Shown here: in pieces, positions 16,559 through 25,935 of the stretch
Layout: each line of letters begins with the position of its first letter
Numbering within the stretch: the first letter of the stretch is position 1
NCBI RefSeq assembly: GCF_900119185.1
Contig: NZ_FPJE01000002.1
Coordinates: 201,988-265,987 of the forward strand
Reading direction: 5' to 3'
Source: Sinomicrobium oceani
Lineage (GTDB): Bacteria > Bacteroidota > Bacteroidia > Flavobacteriales > Flavobacteriaceae
Length of the DNA: 64,000 nucleotides
Position numbers and translations under genes: made by a program
Notes under the pieces: model-generated
What the model was told of the DNA's origin: nothing
What the model saw: the letters and a program-made list of their open reading frames with translations, nothing else
Databases searched by the model: none

Positions 16559-17944
16559 TTAGTATCCCGGATTTTGTTTCAATGCCGGATCTGCAGCTAT
16601 CTGGCTGGCCGGTAAAGGTATGAGTAGCTTGTTCTGATCGGTAATTCCCAGTACTTCTCCAGTCCTGCCCTGCCTTAGCAGGTCGAACCAGCGATGCCCT
16701 TCCCAAACCAGTTCAAGTCTGCGCTGTAAATCTATTTCCTCAAATACTGACGCTCTGTTACTGGAACCGCTATAATCCCCGATACCTGCCCTGTTTCTTA
16801 TCTGATTGAGATAGGATATAGCTTCATTCTGATTATCGGTAATATTTTCTATTTCTGCAAGCATTAACAGTACATCTGCATAGCGCAAAACCACCCAATC
16901 GCTCTCCGCATCATCTACTACTGTAGAAGGCACGGCAATCTTGTTGCTATAGGCAAGCCCGGATTCCAGCACACCGACATACACATCCTTACGGGCATCA
17001 CTATCCTGGTAAAGGGTATAAAAATCTGCTTTGAGTACGCCATGCCCCTTGGTCCCCGTAAGATTGCCCACTACCCTTCCCGTAGGATTGAACATCCTAT
17101 AGGCATCCGAACCTTCACTATTGGAATTGATCCCCGAGGCAAACTGTACGGCAAATATGATTTCCTTGTTCAATTCATTGTCCGGGGAAAAAACTTCAGA
17201 TACAGGACGTAAATCATGATCTCCTGAATTTATCACCTCTATCAGAAGCGCTTTTGCTTCTGTATAATTCTCCAGGGTGAGGTGTACTTTAGCCAGAAGG
17301 GTCTCCGCAGCTGTTTTTACCACTCTCATTTTATTACCTTCCGTACGACGCGGTAAAAGTTCTATCGCTTCTTCCAGGTCCGTAATAATTTGGGTATAAA
17401 CCTCGTTTACTACGGTCCTTTCCTGGCCGAAATACTGCTGCGGATCAGTCACTTCTTCAATGATCAGGGGAACATCGCCGAAGATCCGGACCAGATCAAA
17501 ATAGTATAATGCCCTGATAAACTTCATTTCCCCGATCCTGGAATTCTTTACGGCATCATCTTCATAAGGTATATCCGCTATCCGATCTATAACTATATTA
17601 GCTCTTTGAATCCCCTTGTAATGATCCTCCCATATATCGGCAATCAGCCCGTTCTGGGCTATAACATTATAATCATCAAGTTGACCGTAGACCCCACCAT
17701 CATTAGCCGGCGTTTCATCGTAGGCATCTTCTCCCGGGAGTTCTCCCATGGCCGGCATAGCGGTATTAAAATTTCCCGTGAACTGTAAAGTGGCATATAC
17801 GGCCTGTACTGCTTCTTCCAGTTCGGTTTCATTAGCGTAAAAAAGATCGGCTACCTTAGTAGTATTTGGTGACTGTTCGAGCTCATTACTACAGGAAGTC
17901 ATCCATAGTGTTATGAGCATCAATAAATATATGTTGTATTTCAT
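16559..17944 (-). CDS. SusD/RagB-family outer-membrane lipoprotein (unit A)
   Basis: A 461-residue SusD-like lipoprotein with lipobox MTSC near residue 18. The helical TPR-like core is visible in IQRANIVIDRIADI and FIRALYYFDLVRIFGDVPLI (near residues 110-165), and the C-terminal ADVLLMLAEIEN, YLNQIRNRAGI and ERRLELVWEGHRWFDLLRQGR-type block is typical (here ...RRLELVWEGHRWFDLLR). SusD proteins cap the SusC channel and bind the ligand at the cell surface. It starts 22 bases downstream of the SusC gene. The ligand class is discussed under the locus finding. Confidence 0.95.
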   Translation of the reverse strand: MKYNIYLLMLITLWMTSCSNELEQSPNTTKVADLFYANETELEEAVQAVYATLQFTGNFNTAMPAMGELPGEDAYDETPANDGGVYGQLDDYNVIAQNGLIADIWEDHYKGIQRANIVIDRIADIPYEDDAVKNSRIGEMKFIRALYYFDLVRIFGDVPLIIEEVTDPQQYFGQERTVVNEVYTQIITDLEEAIELLPRRTEGNKMRVVKTAAETLLAKVHLTLENYTEAKALLIEVINSGDHDLRPVSEVFSPDNELNKEIIFAVQFASGINSNSEGSDAYRMFNPTGRVVGNLTGTKGHGVLKADFYTLYQDSDARKDVYVGVLESGLAYSNKIAVPSTVVDDAESDWVVLRYADVLLMLAEIENITDNQNEAISYLNQIRNRAGIGDYSGSSNRASVFEEIDLQRRLELVWEGHRWFDLLRQGRTGEVLGITDQNKLLIPLPASQIAADPALKQNPGY

Positions 17945-17965
17945 TGTTTTCTGATTTTCTTCGGG

Positions 17966-20900
17966 TTAGTATGAGATTCTTAAACCTACGACATAGGTTC
18001 TTGCGATCGGATAGTTTGATCCGTCATTAAAACCGGAGGTCAGGATATTACCTGAAGTCCCGTCAGGGTTCCATCCCCGGTATTTTGTCCAGGTAAAGAG
18101 GTTGTTCCCCGAGATGTATATCTGCAGATTGGAAAGCCGCAGCTTGTCGAGAACGGGTTTTGAAAAATCGTAAGCGAGCCGTACATTTCGCAGGCGTAGA
18201 TAATCCCCGTTATTTTCTTCCGCAACTACAGAACTTCTCAACAGTTTTCTGGAGTTTGAGAAGTTTCCGAAATTGGGTTGTCCCAGGAATCCATCCGGAT
18301 TATTAACGGGATGGTAGCGGTTATTAAAATAGTATTGTGTGGGAACCGCAAAACCTTCCCCGGCTTCCGTAAGCGAAGACATATCGCCATCGAGCAGGGT
18401 TCTTCCGGCCACTCCTGTAAAGTCAAAACTAAAAGACAATCCCTTATACTCCAGGCTGGCCCCAAAACCATAGGTCAAATCGGGCATATACGAGCCCTTG
18501 GAAACCTTGTCTTCCACATCAATAACCCCGTCTCCGTTGACATCCCTCACTACGTAATCACCGGTTAAAGTTCCCGGTAAATGAGGTAAATTATCGATTT
18601 CTTCCTGTGTTTTATATATTCCGACCACATCATAGCCATAGATCTCAGCTATGGGATGACCTACTTTGGTTACAAAATTCTGGTCTGTCCCTGTTGCTAT
18701 TTCTTCCTGACCGGGCCCAAGGGCAAGGACTTTATTCTCATACGAAGTAAGATTGGCATTGAAGCCTATATTCAGTGCCCCCAGAGAAAACCCGCTGCCA
18801 GATACCTGGAACTCAAATCCCTTGTTTTCCATTTCCCCGATATTAGCGAGAACCGTATTATAACCTGTCTGTTGCGGAACGGGGACATCGAGCAGGAGAT
18901 CTCGGGTATTGGTCTTGTAATAGGCTGCACTTAAGCTCAATTTTCTGAACAATTCCAGGTCAAGACCTATGTTCATGGACGAAGCCACTTCCCATCCAAG
19001 ATCAGGGTTTGGTGCCGAAGTGGTAATATATCCGGGGGCGAGAGCCTGCCCAAATACATAATTGGAATCGGTAACCAGGGCCTGAGAGCTGTAATTGCCG
19101 ATCTGGTTATTCCCGGTCTGTCCCCAGCTCCCGGAAACCTTACCGAAAGTTAACACGTCATTGGACGGAAAGAATGCTTCTTCGCTAAATACCCATCCGG
19201 CGGAAACGGAAGGAAAATATCCCCACCTGTTATTACTTCCGAACCTGGAAGAACCATCTGCCCGGATAGCTGCCGAAAAAAGGTAACGATTGGCATATTC
19301 GTATTGAATACGCGAAAAATAGGATTCTAGTGTCCAGATATCCAGATTATGGTTCACCGTAAACGAACTGCCTCCCGCTATTCCCTTAATGTTATTATCT
19401 GCAAAACCGGTAGCAGTAATGGAAGTATAGTCTATACGCTCTTTCTGAAATGTATGACCGGCAAGTACATTAAATAAATGGTCTTCGAACTGTAATTTAT
19501 AATTAAGCGTGTTCTCCACTAGATAATTGTACCTGCTTTGTTTCTGCTGTTGTGCATCGGCATCACTACGCGGAGCAGGAGTCCGGTAAGAACCTACATC
19601 CGAAGGATAGTAGTAATTACGGGTGTAGTTATCGTAATCTCCTCCAAGAGTAAAAGTATATTTCAGTCCCGGAAAGATCTCCGCATCCAGAAAAAGGTTT
19701 CCGAAAGCTCTGAAGCGATCCTTTTCATCCCGTACTTTTGTTGCGGTAGCCACAAGGTTTTCAACCGGGGTACCATTGATCCGAACACCTTCGATTTCGC
19801 GTTGTTCGTTAATCAACTGGTCGCTGATATTCAGGCTTCCATCTTCCTTATTTGGAGTATAAAATGGAAAATTCAGCGGAATCAATGCCAATGCCCCGGA
19901 ACTACGGCTACTTTGATCAAAAGCATTCTGACGGGTAAACGTAGGTTTTATATTGACTCCCAGTTTAACCTTATCGGACAGCCTGGTCTCCAGGTTAAGC
20001 GATGCGGAATAACGTTTCATATCGGTACCGATCACTACGCCTTCCTGGCTCAGATACCCGAGCGAGGTGTAGTAGCGTGTCTTTCCGTTTCCTCCCGAGA
20101 CAGAAAGATCGTAATTATACATAGGGGCTGTCCTGAAAGCTTCATCCATCCAGTCGGTATTTATCAGTCCGGATGTTCCGTCAAGATAAGGCTGCAAATA
20201 ATCCAGGTATAATTCCCTTCCGTCAATGTTCTTACCATCGATTTTTTTGGTTACTCTAACCGCGTTAGGGTCGGTCTCACTCCTGTTGGCAGGATCTTTG
20301 GACACATAACCCCAGTTCCTGGCCTCTGTGAGAAACTGTGCGAGCTGATACCCGTCTACCAGGTCCACTCCCGAGCTTTGTTCCTGGAAACCGATATAAG
20401 TATCCAGGGTAATTTTCCTTTCCTGGTTAAGACTTCCTTTCCGGGTGGTCACCAATACAACTCCATTGGCTGCCCTGGAGCCGTATATTGCTGCCGAGGC
20501 CGCATCTTTTAAAACACTGATATCTTCAATGTCGTTGGGATTGATCGCCGTAAGAGAACTGCCCTCCGTCAGGGGATAACCGTCTACCACTATAAGCGGA
20601 TTGGAACCTGCTGTCAAAGTTCCCATACCCCGGATAATAATCTGCGAGTCCGCACCTGGCTGACCATTGGACTGATTAATGACCACTCCCGACATTTTCC
20701 CCGCAATTTGCTGATCCAGCGATACAGAAGCTACTTTTTGCAGCTCTTCACTCTTTATCTTTCCCACAGCTCCGACAACCTTGGCCCTGGACTGTTCTCC
20801 GTAACCTATGAGTACCACTTCATCGAGAAGTTGGGTATCTTCCTGAAGGCTTACTTCCAGGTAATCTTTTTTACCTGTCTGTACCTCTTTGGTCTTAAAA

Positions 20901-21418
20901 CCAATATAACTTACCTCCAATACGGCAACGGAAGCAGAAACTTCTATCGAAAATTTACCGTCAAAGTCGGTAGAAACCCCGTCAGAAGTGCCTTTTACGG
21001 TTACAGTAGCTCCGGGAAGGGGTTGTCCGGAAGCATCAGTAACCTTTCCCCGTATCATATGCTGCTGTATCGTTTGTTTGTTTTCGTAGGCAATCTTTCC
21101 GATAATAATATGTTTTCCTTCTATTCTGTACCGGAAGCTTCCCTTTAGAGATAAATCTTCAAGGACCTCATCTATATTTTCATTTATAAAATTCACATCA
21201 TACAGGGCGGTATTATTCGCTATATAATCTCCGTAGGTAAATTCAAATTGTGTTAACTTTGCCAACTGATCAAAAATTTTAGTCAGGGGGACCTGTTTCA
21301 TTTCAAAAGTTATTTGAAGAAAAGGAGCATCAGGAGTACCGGAAAAGGAATATCCCCAATGCAAAATCATGATCAGCGAAACCGAAAAACGGAAACGCAG
21401 TTTTTTTAATTGTTTCAT
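17966..21418 (-). CDS. SusC/RagA-family TonB-dependent receptor with STN domain (unit A)
   Basis: A 1150-residue outer-membrane transporter. The order is signal peptide (1-25), STN/secretin-TonB signalling domain (about 33-110, including IDEVLEDLSLKGSF), CarboxypepD_reg-like domain (121-205, IRGKVTDASGQPLPGATV), plug (about 215-330, with the SusC signature of VLKDAASAAIYGSRAANGV), then a long beta-barrel ending in VVGLRISY. The STN domain implies that ligand binding is relayed to the FecR anti-sigma factor encoded upstream, releasing the sigma factor at 22509-23093. It pairs with the SusD gene at 16559. Confidence 0.96.
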   Translation of the reverse strand: MKQLKKLRFRFSVSLIMILHWGYSFSGTPDAPFLQITFEMKQVPLTKIFDQLAKLTQFEFTYGDYIANNTALYDVNFINENIDEVLEDLSLKGSFRYRIEGKHIIIGKIAYENKQTIQQHMIRGKVTDASGQPLPGATVTVKGTSDGVSTDFDGKFSIEVSASVAVLEVSYIGFKTKEVQTGKKDYLEVSLQEDTQLLDEVVLIGYGEQSRAKVVGAVGKIKSEELQKVASVSLDQQIAGKMSGVVINQSNGQPGADSQIIIRGMGTLTAGSNPLIVVDGYPLTEGSSLTAINPNDIEDISVLKDAASAAIYGSRAANGVVLVTTRKGSLNQERKITLDTYIGFQEQSSGVDLVDGYQLAQFLTEARNWGYVSKDPANRSETDPNAVRVTKKIDGKNIDGRELYLDYLQPYLDGTSGLINTDWMDEAFRTAPMYNYDLSVSGGNGKTRYYTSLGYLSQEGVVIGTDMKRYSASLNLETRLSDKVKLGVNIKPTFTRQNAFDQSSRSSGALALIPLNFPFYTPNKEDGSLNISDQLINEQREIEGVRINGTPVENLVATATKVRDEKDRFRAFGNLFLDAEIFPGLKYTFTLGGDYDNYTRNYYYPSDVGSYRTPAPRSDADAQQQKQSRYNYLVENTLNYKLQFEDHLFNVLAGHTFQKERIDYTSITATGFADNNIKGIAGGSSFTVNHNLDIWTLESYFSRIQYEYANRYLFSAAIRADGSSRFGSNNRWGYFPSVSAGWVFSEEAFFPSNDVLTFGKVSGSWGQTGNNQIGNYSSQALVTDSNYVFGQALAPGYITTSAPNPDLGWEVASSMNIGLDLELFRKLSLSAAYYKTNTRDLLLDVPVPQQTGYNTVLANIGEMENKGFEFQVSGSGFSLGALNIGFNANLTSYENKVLALGPGQEEIATGTDQNFVTKVGHPIAEIYGYDVVGIYKTQEEIDNLPHLPGTLTGDYVVRDVNGDGVIDVEDKVSKGSYMPDLTYGFGASLEYKGLSFSFDFTGVAGRTLLDGDMSSLTEAGEGFAVPTQYYFNNRYHPVNNPDGFLGQPNFGNFSNSRKLLRSSVVAEENNGDYLRLRNVRLAYDFSKPVLDKLRLSNLQIYISGNNLFTWTKYRGWNPDGTSGNILTSGFNDGSNYPIARTYVVGLRISY

Positions 21419-21464
21419 AAATTTTTTAAGTGTTGATTTATATGGAATTCAATGCTTTATTCGG

Positions 21465-21490
21465 GGACCTGTAGCAGCAGGTCCTTTTTT
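21465..21490 (+). terminator. Hairpin-T-run antisense to unit A, between fecR and susC
   Basis: GGACCTG (21465-21471) and CAGGTCC (21478-21484) form a hairpin followed by six T on the plus strand, that is, against the direction of every gene here. It lies in the 70-base gap between the FecR stop and the SusC start. It fits the end of a plus-strand transcript covering the 5' end of susC. On the coding strand the same hairpin is preceded, not followed, by the homopolymer. Confidence 0.6.
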
Positions 21491-22451
21491 ATTGTTTTGG
21501 TTGTACTATAATATCATTGGCTCTGATTTTAAGTTGGACTTCGTTTATATAATTAATCCGGTCTACAAGGTCATGGACGGATTCATTCCTCAGAATAAAA
21601 AAGGAATACAGTTGCTTGTCTTTGAGGGATTCTTCCTCAAAAACCAGTCTGGTGTCATATAAAAGTTCGAATGCTTCAGAAAGTTCACCAAGCGAAACAC
21701 TTGCAAAAGACGCTTTCTCTACGGTCCATAAATTGTGAAAGGGGGCCCTGGTCCTGTTTTCCCGGAACACCCTGGAATATGGATCGTACTCGATCATTTC
21801 GTCGGGGTTGAGCTTATAGGATTGCTCTGAATTAAAGACCCGGACCAGACCGGTATTGACAACCACTTTGATTACGGAATCTTTGGTATCTATATTAAAG
21901 GATGTTCCCAGTACCCTGGTTACAATTTCACCGGTCCTTACCGAAAAGGGATGCATGGTATCCCTGGTAACATTAAAAAAACCCTCTCCTTCGAGAAATA
22001 ATTCTCTGTTACTTTTAAAATCTGTATAATAGCGTAAAGCAGACCCGGAATTCAGAAATACCAGGGAACTGTCCGGCAAGCGTATTTCACGAAGTTTTCC
22101 TGAACTGTTCTCTACCGTAATATAATGCGGTGTATGGTATGAATTGAAAAAAACAGCAGACCCGATAAAAGCAACTAAAACGGCTGCCAGCCACTTCCAT
22201 GCATTCAGGGCCTTACCCCAGCCCCCCTCTCGTTTGTCGATTTTCGATGCGATATCTTCCCATACCATTTCCCGGGAATAGTCACTACCTATCCGATATT
22301 CGCCTGAAAAATTATCATAAGAATCCTTGAAGTAGTGGTCTGTCAACGATTCATCCTTGAAAAAATGTTTTAATTCTCCCAGTTCTTCCTGGGTTATTTT
22401 TTCATTTTTAAGACGACGTAACAAATAATCTATACGTTCCGTGTGTTGCAT
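21489..22451 (-). CDS. FecR-family anti-sigma factor (unit A)
   Basis: I start it at the ATG at 22451 (MQHTERIDYLLRR); an upstream in-frame start gives an implausible Cys/Trp-rich leader. The 320-residue protein has a cytoplasmic N-terminal sigma-binding part (1-90), one membrane span (about 105-122, AWKWLAAVLVAFIGSAVFF) and a periplasmic FecR domain (about 135-235, with FLEGEGFFNVTRD and GTSFNIDTKD), then a C-terminal STN-like domain (DUF4974). It transmits receptor occupancy to the ECF sigma factor encoded 57 bases upstream. Confidence 0.93.
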   Translation of the reverse strand: MQHTERIDYLLRRLKNEKITQEELGELKHFFKDESLTDHYFKDSYDNFSGEYRIGSDYSREMVWEDIASKIDKREGGWGKALNAWKWLAAVLVAFIGSAVFFNSYHTPHYITVENSSGKLREIRLPDSSLVFLNSGSALRYYTDFKSNRELFLEGEGFFNVTRDTMHPFSVRTGEIVTRVLGTSFNIDTKDSVIKVVVNTGLVRVFNSEQSYKLNPDEMIEYDPYSRVFRENRTRAPFHNLWTVEKASFASVSLGELSEAFELLYDTRLVFEEESLKDKQLYSFFILRNESVHDLVDRINYINEVQLKIRANDIIVQPKQ

Positions 22452-22508
22452 GGTTGAACCCTTTTGCATAAAGAGCCAACACACACACATTTCCCGTACT
22501 TTCGAATG

Positions 22509-23093
22509 TTAAGAAAATATTAACAAAAAAAGTAAGCTAAGATGCATGGTTTCCACCTCAAGACGAAGTGTGGTAAAGGCTTTTCTGAGATGTGTTTCTA
22601 CCGTTCTTTCTGAAATATTGAGTTTTGCAGCTGTTTCCTTGTAAGACAATCCCTGTAATTTCACCAACTCAAGTACAATACGCTGACGTTTGGGAAGCAC
22701 ATTAAGAATTTTGTTAATGTCAGGGAGGTTGATAACAGATTCTTCGAAGACCATCCGTGAAATTTCTTCCCGATAACTCAACAATGCTTCGGCTTCTGTG
22801 ATTTTCCTTTTATATTCACGGATACACCGGTGTCGCACATATGTAAAAAGATAAGCTTCGAATACTTCCTGAAGAGCTTTGATCGCATTCTTTTTTTCCC
22901 ATATGACAACATAAGCATCTTGTACAATCTCCCGGGCCAACTCTTGATCTGAAGTGTGCTTCAGTGTAAAAGAAAATAATTTAGGAAATGTTTTTTCATA
23001 AAAACTCCGAAAAGCCTTTTGATCACCTTTTATTATTCGCTCTATTACGTTCACATCACGGAGAATAAATGCTTCCAAATATATAAGAAGCAC
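22509..23093 (-). CDS. ECF sigma-70 factor (unit A)
   Basis: A 194-residue sigma factor with region 2 (KAFRSFYEKTFPKLFSF through QELAREIVQDAYVVIWEKK) and region 4 (LPKRQRIVLELVKLQGLSYKETAAKLNISERTVETHLRKAF). The start is uncertain: no ATG fits, and GTG codons at 23093 and 23054 are the candidates. Both lie in or beside a perfect 14-bp inverted repeat (23051-23064 with 23101-23114), so translation initiation may be controlled by RNA folding. The hydrophobic C-terminus (MHLSLLFLLIFS) is seen in some Bacteroidota ECF factors. Confidence 0.88.
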   Translation of the reverse strand: MLLIYLEAFILRDVNVIERIIKGDQKAFRSFYEKTFPKLFSFTLKHTSDQELAREIVQDAYVVIWEKKNAIKALQEVFEAYLFTYVRHRCIREYKRKITEAEALLSYREEISRMVFEESVINLPDINKILNVLPKRQRIVLELVKLQGLSYKETAAKLNISERTVETHLRKAFTTLRLEVETMHLSLLFLLIFS

Positions 23094-23114
23094 TCTTCTT
23101 TCTCCGTGATGTGA
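23051..23114 (-). promoter_or_regulatory. Perfect 14-bp inverted repeat around the sigma A start codon
   Basis: TCACATCACGGAGA at 23051-23064 and TCTCCGTGATGTGA at 23101-23114 are exact reverse complements separated by 36 bases. In the sigma mRNA the second GTG candidate start is inside the 3' arm and the first is in the loop. It may be an RNA switch over the start codon or a protein-binding dyad. Confidence 0.6.
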
Positions 23115-23170
23115 TATTAAATAATCTTAAAGTTTAGTATCTACCATACTTGTTACCGCTTTTTAAAAAT

Positions 23171-25075
23171 CTACTTTTGCCTTTCTTTTGTAAAAAAATC
23201 AGAAGAACGAAATGGAATTTTATTTCCATCATTATCCAGATAGCCTGCGGTCAGAATTTCTTTGGAATAGCTTTCGAAATACTGAATAATTATTCTGTGA
23301 TATCCTTTTTCCAAAAAGATACCTCCCGATGCTTCCAGGTAAGAATGATCTCCATCATTATCCACTACAAGTACATCATCTATATACAATTGTGAGCCAT
23401 CATCCGACCCGGTATAAAATTTATACAGCCGGGATTCCTCTGCTTTTATATAACCCTCATATTTAACCGCCCAGTAATCTCTACGTGGATATAGTTCCTG
23501 CAAGTCGATACCCGGGACTATTCCTGTTTTTAAAGCAGAAATCCTGGAAAAATCGGGTATTTGTTTCCAGTTGCCCTCGTAATACGAGCATCGTATCCCA
23601 GGGTTTAACTTTTCAGATAATGACTCCACAGGCTGTTTTCGCCTGGCTTTGAGAAATTTCTTTTCTGCTACCCGTCCGGAAATTCCTTCCGGTGAATACA
23701 CAACAGCCCGAAGTTCCGTATCCTTATCCAACCGTATGGGCTTTTTGTATTCTATACCATCTAAGTTATCCGGTATAGTACCATCCAGGGTATAATACAC
23801 CGGAAAACGATTATCCACAGGTTGAAAGCTTACCGAAACAGTATCTTCAAACACAAAAAAGCCGGATATGATTTCCGGTGCCGGTGGCGCGATTATCCTG
23901 TTTTTTTCTTGTTTGGTGTATACGTTACTGTCAAACACATTGCGGTTTTCGTCTATGGCCTTAAAAACGATGGTACTGTCATGTACGGCAAATGTGCAAT
24001 AGTGATGGACGGATTGTTGTTCGAGACTGAACCAGGTACGGGTGGGGGCAAAGTGTTCCAGGTTTCCCCCTCCGCCCCCGGAATTGATATACACCACACC
24101 GTTTTTTTCGTTCACCCTCTCTCCGGTTATGGGCCAGGTTCTCTCATACATATGTACATGACCAAAAACACAAAAATCTACTCCGCTGCGTTCATAAAGC
24201 GGTACAAGATCACGGACCTCTTCGGAACCGTTAGCAGACAATTCTTTATAGGTATCCCCGTTGTCATTTTCTTCGGAAGTATACGGCGGATGATGATGTA
24301 CGACAACCTTCCACAATGCCCGGGAGTTGTATAGTTCTTTTTCCAGCCAGTTGTATTGTATGCTGCCCTCGGAGACATCCCGGTTGGTATCCAGTACGAA
24401 GAATTGTATGTTACCGTATGTAAAAGTATAATAATATTCGGGGGCGGGATGTACGAAATAGCGATAGTAATCCGGCGCGTCATGCTCATGATTGCCCAAG
24501 GCCGTGAACATAGGTATCCTGGAGAGCAATTGCCTGGCAGGAAGAAAGAATTCCCCGGTCCAGTCTTCCTTGCTGTCGCCGTCACTCACCAGATCACCTA
24601 CGTGAAGTACAAAATTGGGACGGTCTTCCCAGATCAGGCCTGCCATACGCTCCCAGGCTTCTTCATCTTTTCCCTTTTGAGTATCACCCACCAGGGCAAA
24701 CATAAAAGCTGAATCCGAGCTTTCCGGAATCCCGGTTTTAAAGGAAGAGACCTTACTGTTAACAAGGGTATCTTTCCCGGCCATACTGACTACTCTCCAG
24801 AAATAATTGGTTTCGGGTTTCAGGTCTTTCAGAACGACCTCGTGCATCGTACCCAAACTATCCGAAATTACTGAAAGTGAGGTATTAGCCACCTCCGAAT
24901 CGGGAAGTGCTTCACCATACCATACTTCTGAAGTTGCCGGTATCCTGGTCTCCCACAGCACATGCATACGGTCTGTTGCTCCCTGCTGTATGTAAGGAAA
25001 TACCTGAAAATGCTCTTCCTGGCTCCACAATATACCAAAGACCAGAAAAAAAAATATACTTATATAATTTTTCAT
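23171..25075 (-). CDS. Purple-acid-phosphatase-like metallophosphoesterase with PA14 domain (unit B)
   Basis: A 634-residue secreted enzyme (signal peptide 1-18). The order is a Fn3-like purple acid phosphatase N-domain (about 20-110), a calcineurin-type core with ALVGDTQ (near 128), VGDLVSDGD, ALGNHEHD, VVHHHPPY and CVFGHVHMYERT (near 303), a chitobiase-type C-terminal Fn3 linker (about 400-470, YYTLDGTIPDNLDG) and a PA14 domain (about 490-625, IKAEESRLYKFYTGSDDGSQLYIDD). PA14 domains often bind glycans, so the enzyme may be tethered to a surface or substrate. Its ATG overlaps the GDPD stop by 4 bases. It is the last gene of unit B. Confidence 0.9.
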   Translation of the reverse strand: MKNYISIFFFLVFGILWSQEEHFQVFPYIQQGATDRMHVLWETRIPATSEVWYGEALPDSEVANTSLSVISDSLGTMHEVVLKDLKPETNYFWRVVSMAGKDTLVNSKVSSFKTGIPESSDSAFMFALVGDTQKGKDEEAWERMAGLIWEDRPNFVLHVGDLVSDGDSKEDWTGEFFLPARQLLSRIPMFTALGNHEHDAPDYYRYFVHPAPEYYYTFTYGNIQFFVLDTNRDVSEGSIQYNWLEKELYNSRALWKVVVHHHPPYTSEENDNGDTYKELSANGSEEVRDLVPLYERSGVDFCVFGHVHMYERTWPITGERVNEKNGVVYINSGGGGGNLEHFAPTRTWFSLEQQSVHHYCTFAVHDSTIVFKAIDENRNVFDSNVYTKQEKNRIIAPPAPEIISGFFVFEDTVSVSFQPVDNRFPVYYTLDGTIPDNLDGIEYKKPIRLDKDTELRAVVYSPEGISGRVAEKKFLKARRKQPVESLSEKLNPGIRCSYYEGNWKQIPDFSRISALKTGIVPGIDLQELYPRRDYWAVKYEGYIKAEESRLYKFYTGSDDGSQLYIDDVLVVDNDGDHSYLEASGGIFLEKGYHRIIIQYFESYSKEILTAGYLDNDGNKIPFRSSDFFTKERQK

Positions 25076-25935
25076 CGGTGTTTATTCTTTTGACGCAAGT
25101 ACTGTAATAACAATACCGGGGCATCCGTCTGTATTATATTTACTTTCTTTTCGACCAGGGAATCATATGCATGAACATCCTCCAGGGCTGCCTCATCGAT
25201 ATCACCCAGGGCATTGGCAAAAACGGGAAGCCCGTAATCCCGCTTCACGGTTTCTATAAAACTGACTTCCCTGTCTACGGCAGAATTTCCGAGGTGAACA
25301 ATATCCGGAAGCAAAGCTCCCAGGTATTTTTTTGCCTTGTTATCATTATGCACTTTGGTCATTCTCAATACACCGGGCAATAATCGATCTACCCGCCGAA
25401 TTTTGTTATACTCACTGTCGTAGAAGAACACGGAGTTTACGGCATCACACTTTTTCACGACTGCCGCCACCTTTTTCAGATCGCGGGTATTCACTTTCAG
25501 GTCGATGTCAAAAACTATTTTATCCTTTCCGAGATTAAGCGCTTCTTCCAGAGTGGGAATGCGGTGCCGGGTTACTTTTCCTCGATCATCCCTGAGCTGA
25601 AGTTTTCTGAGTTCGGAAAGACGGATCTTTTTGACCTTCCCGGAACCGGTAGAAATATGATCGACCGTTTCATTGTGCATCAATACCGGGATACCGTCTT
25701 TGCTTACCCTCACATCGATCTCCACAATATCCACTCCGTGCGCTATGGCATCGGTAATCGCGGCAAGGGAATTTTCCGGATACCGGGTATGCATGGCACG
25801 ATGTGCCGCGACCAGGATTACCTCATCTCCCGGATCGGCCAGGTGTTTCTTTACATAGGTAAAATCTGTCAGGGTCTGCTGTGCTATTACAAACAACGGA
25901 AGCATCCACAGGATAATCAATATGCTTTTTTTCAT
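25072..25935 (-). CDS. Secreted glycerophosphodiester phosphodiesterase-family protein (unit B)
   Basis: A 287-residue GDPD-family protein with a signal peptide (MKKSILIILWMLPLFVIAQQ). It has AAHRAMHTRYPENS in place of the usual HRG/D start, an intact VEIDVRVSKDG, PTLEEALN, and VLMHNETVD, where the canonical HD is HN. The two catalytic histidines are present, but the changes around both suggest altered substrate choice or metal use. Its start overlaps the upstream ceramidase-like stop by 4 bases and its stop overlaps the following phosphatase start by 4 bases, implying translational coupling. Confidence 0.85.
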   Translation of the reverse strand: MKKSILIILWMLPLFVIAQQTLTDFTYVKKHLADPGDEVILVAAHRAMHTRYPENSLAAITDAIAHGVDIVEIDVRVSKDGIPVLMHNETVDHISTGSGKVKKIRLSELRKLQLRDDRGKVTRHRIPTLEEALNLGKDKIVFDIDLKVNTRDLKKVAAVVKKCDAVNSVFFYDSEYNKIRRVDRLLPGVLRMTKVHNDNKAKKYLGALLPDIVHLGNSAVDREVSFIETVKRDYGLPVFANALGDIDEAALEDVHAYDSLVEKKVNIIQTDAPVLLLQYLRQKNKHR

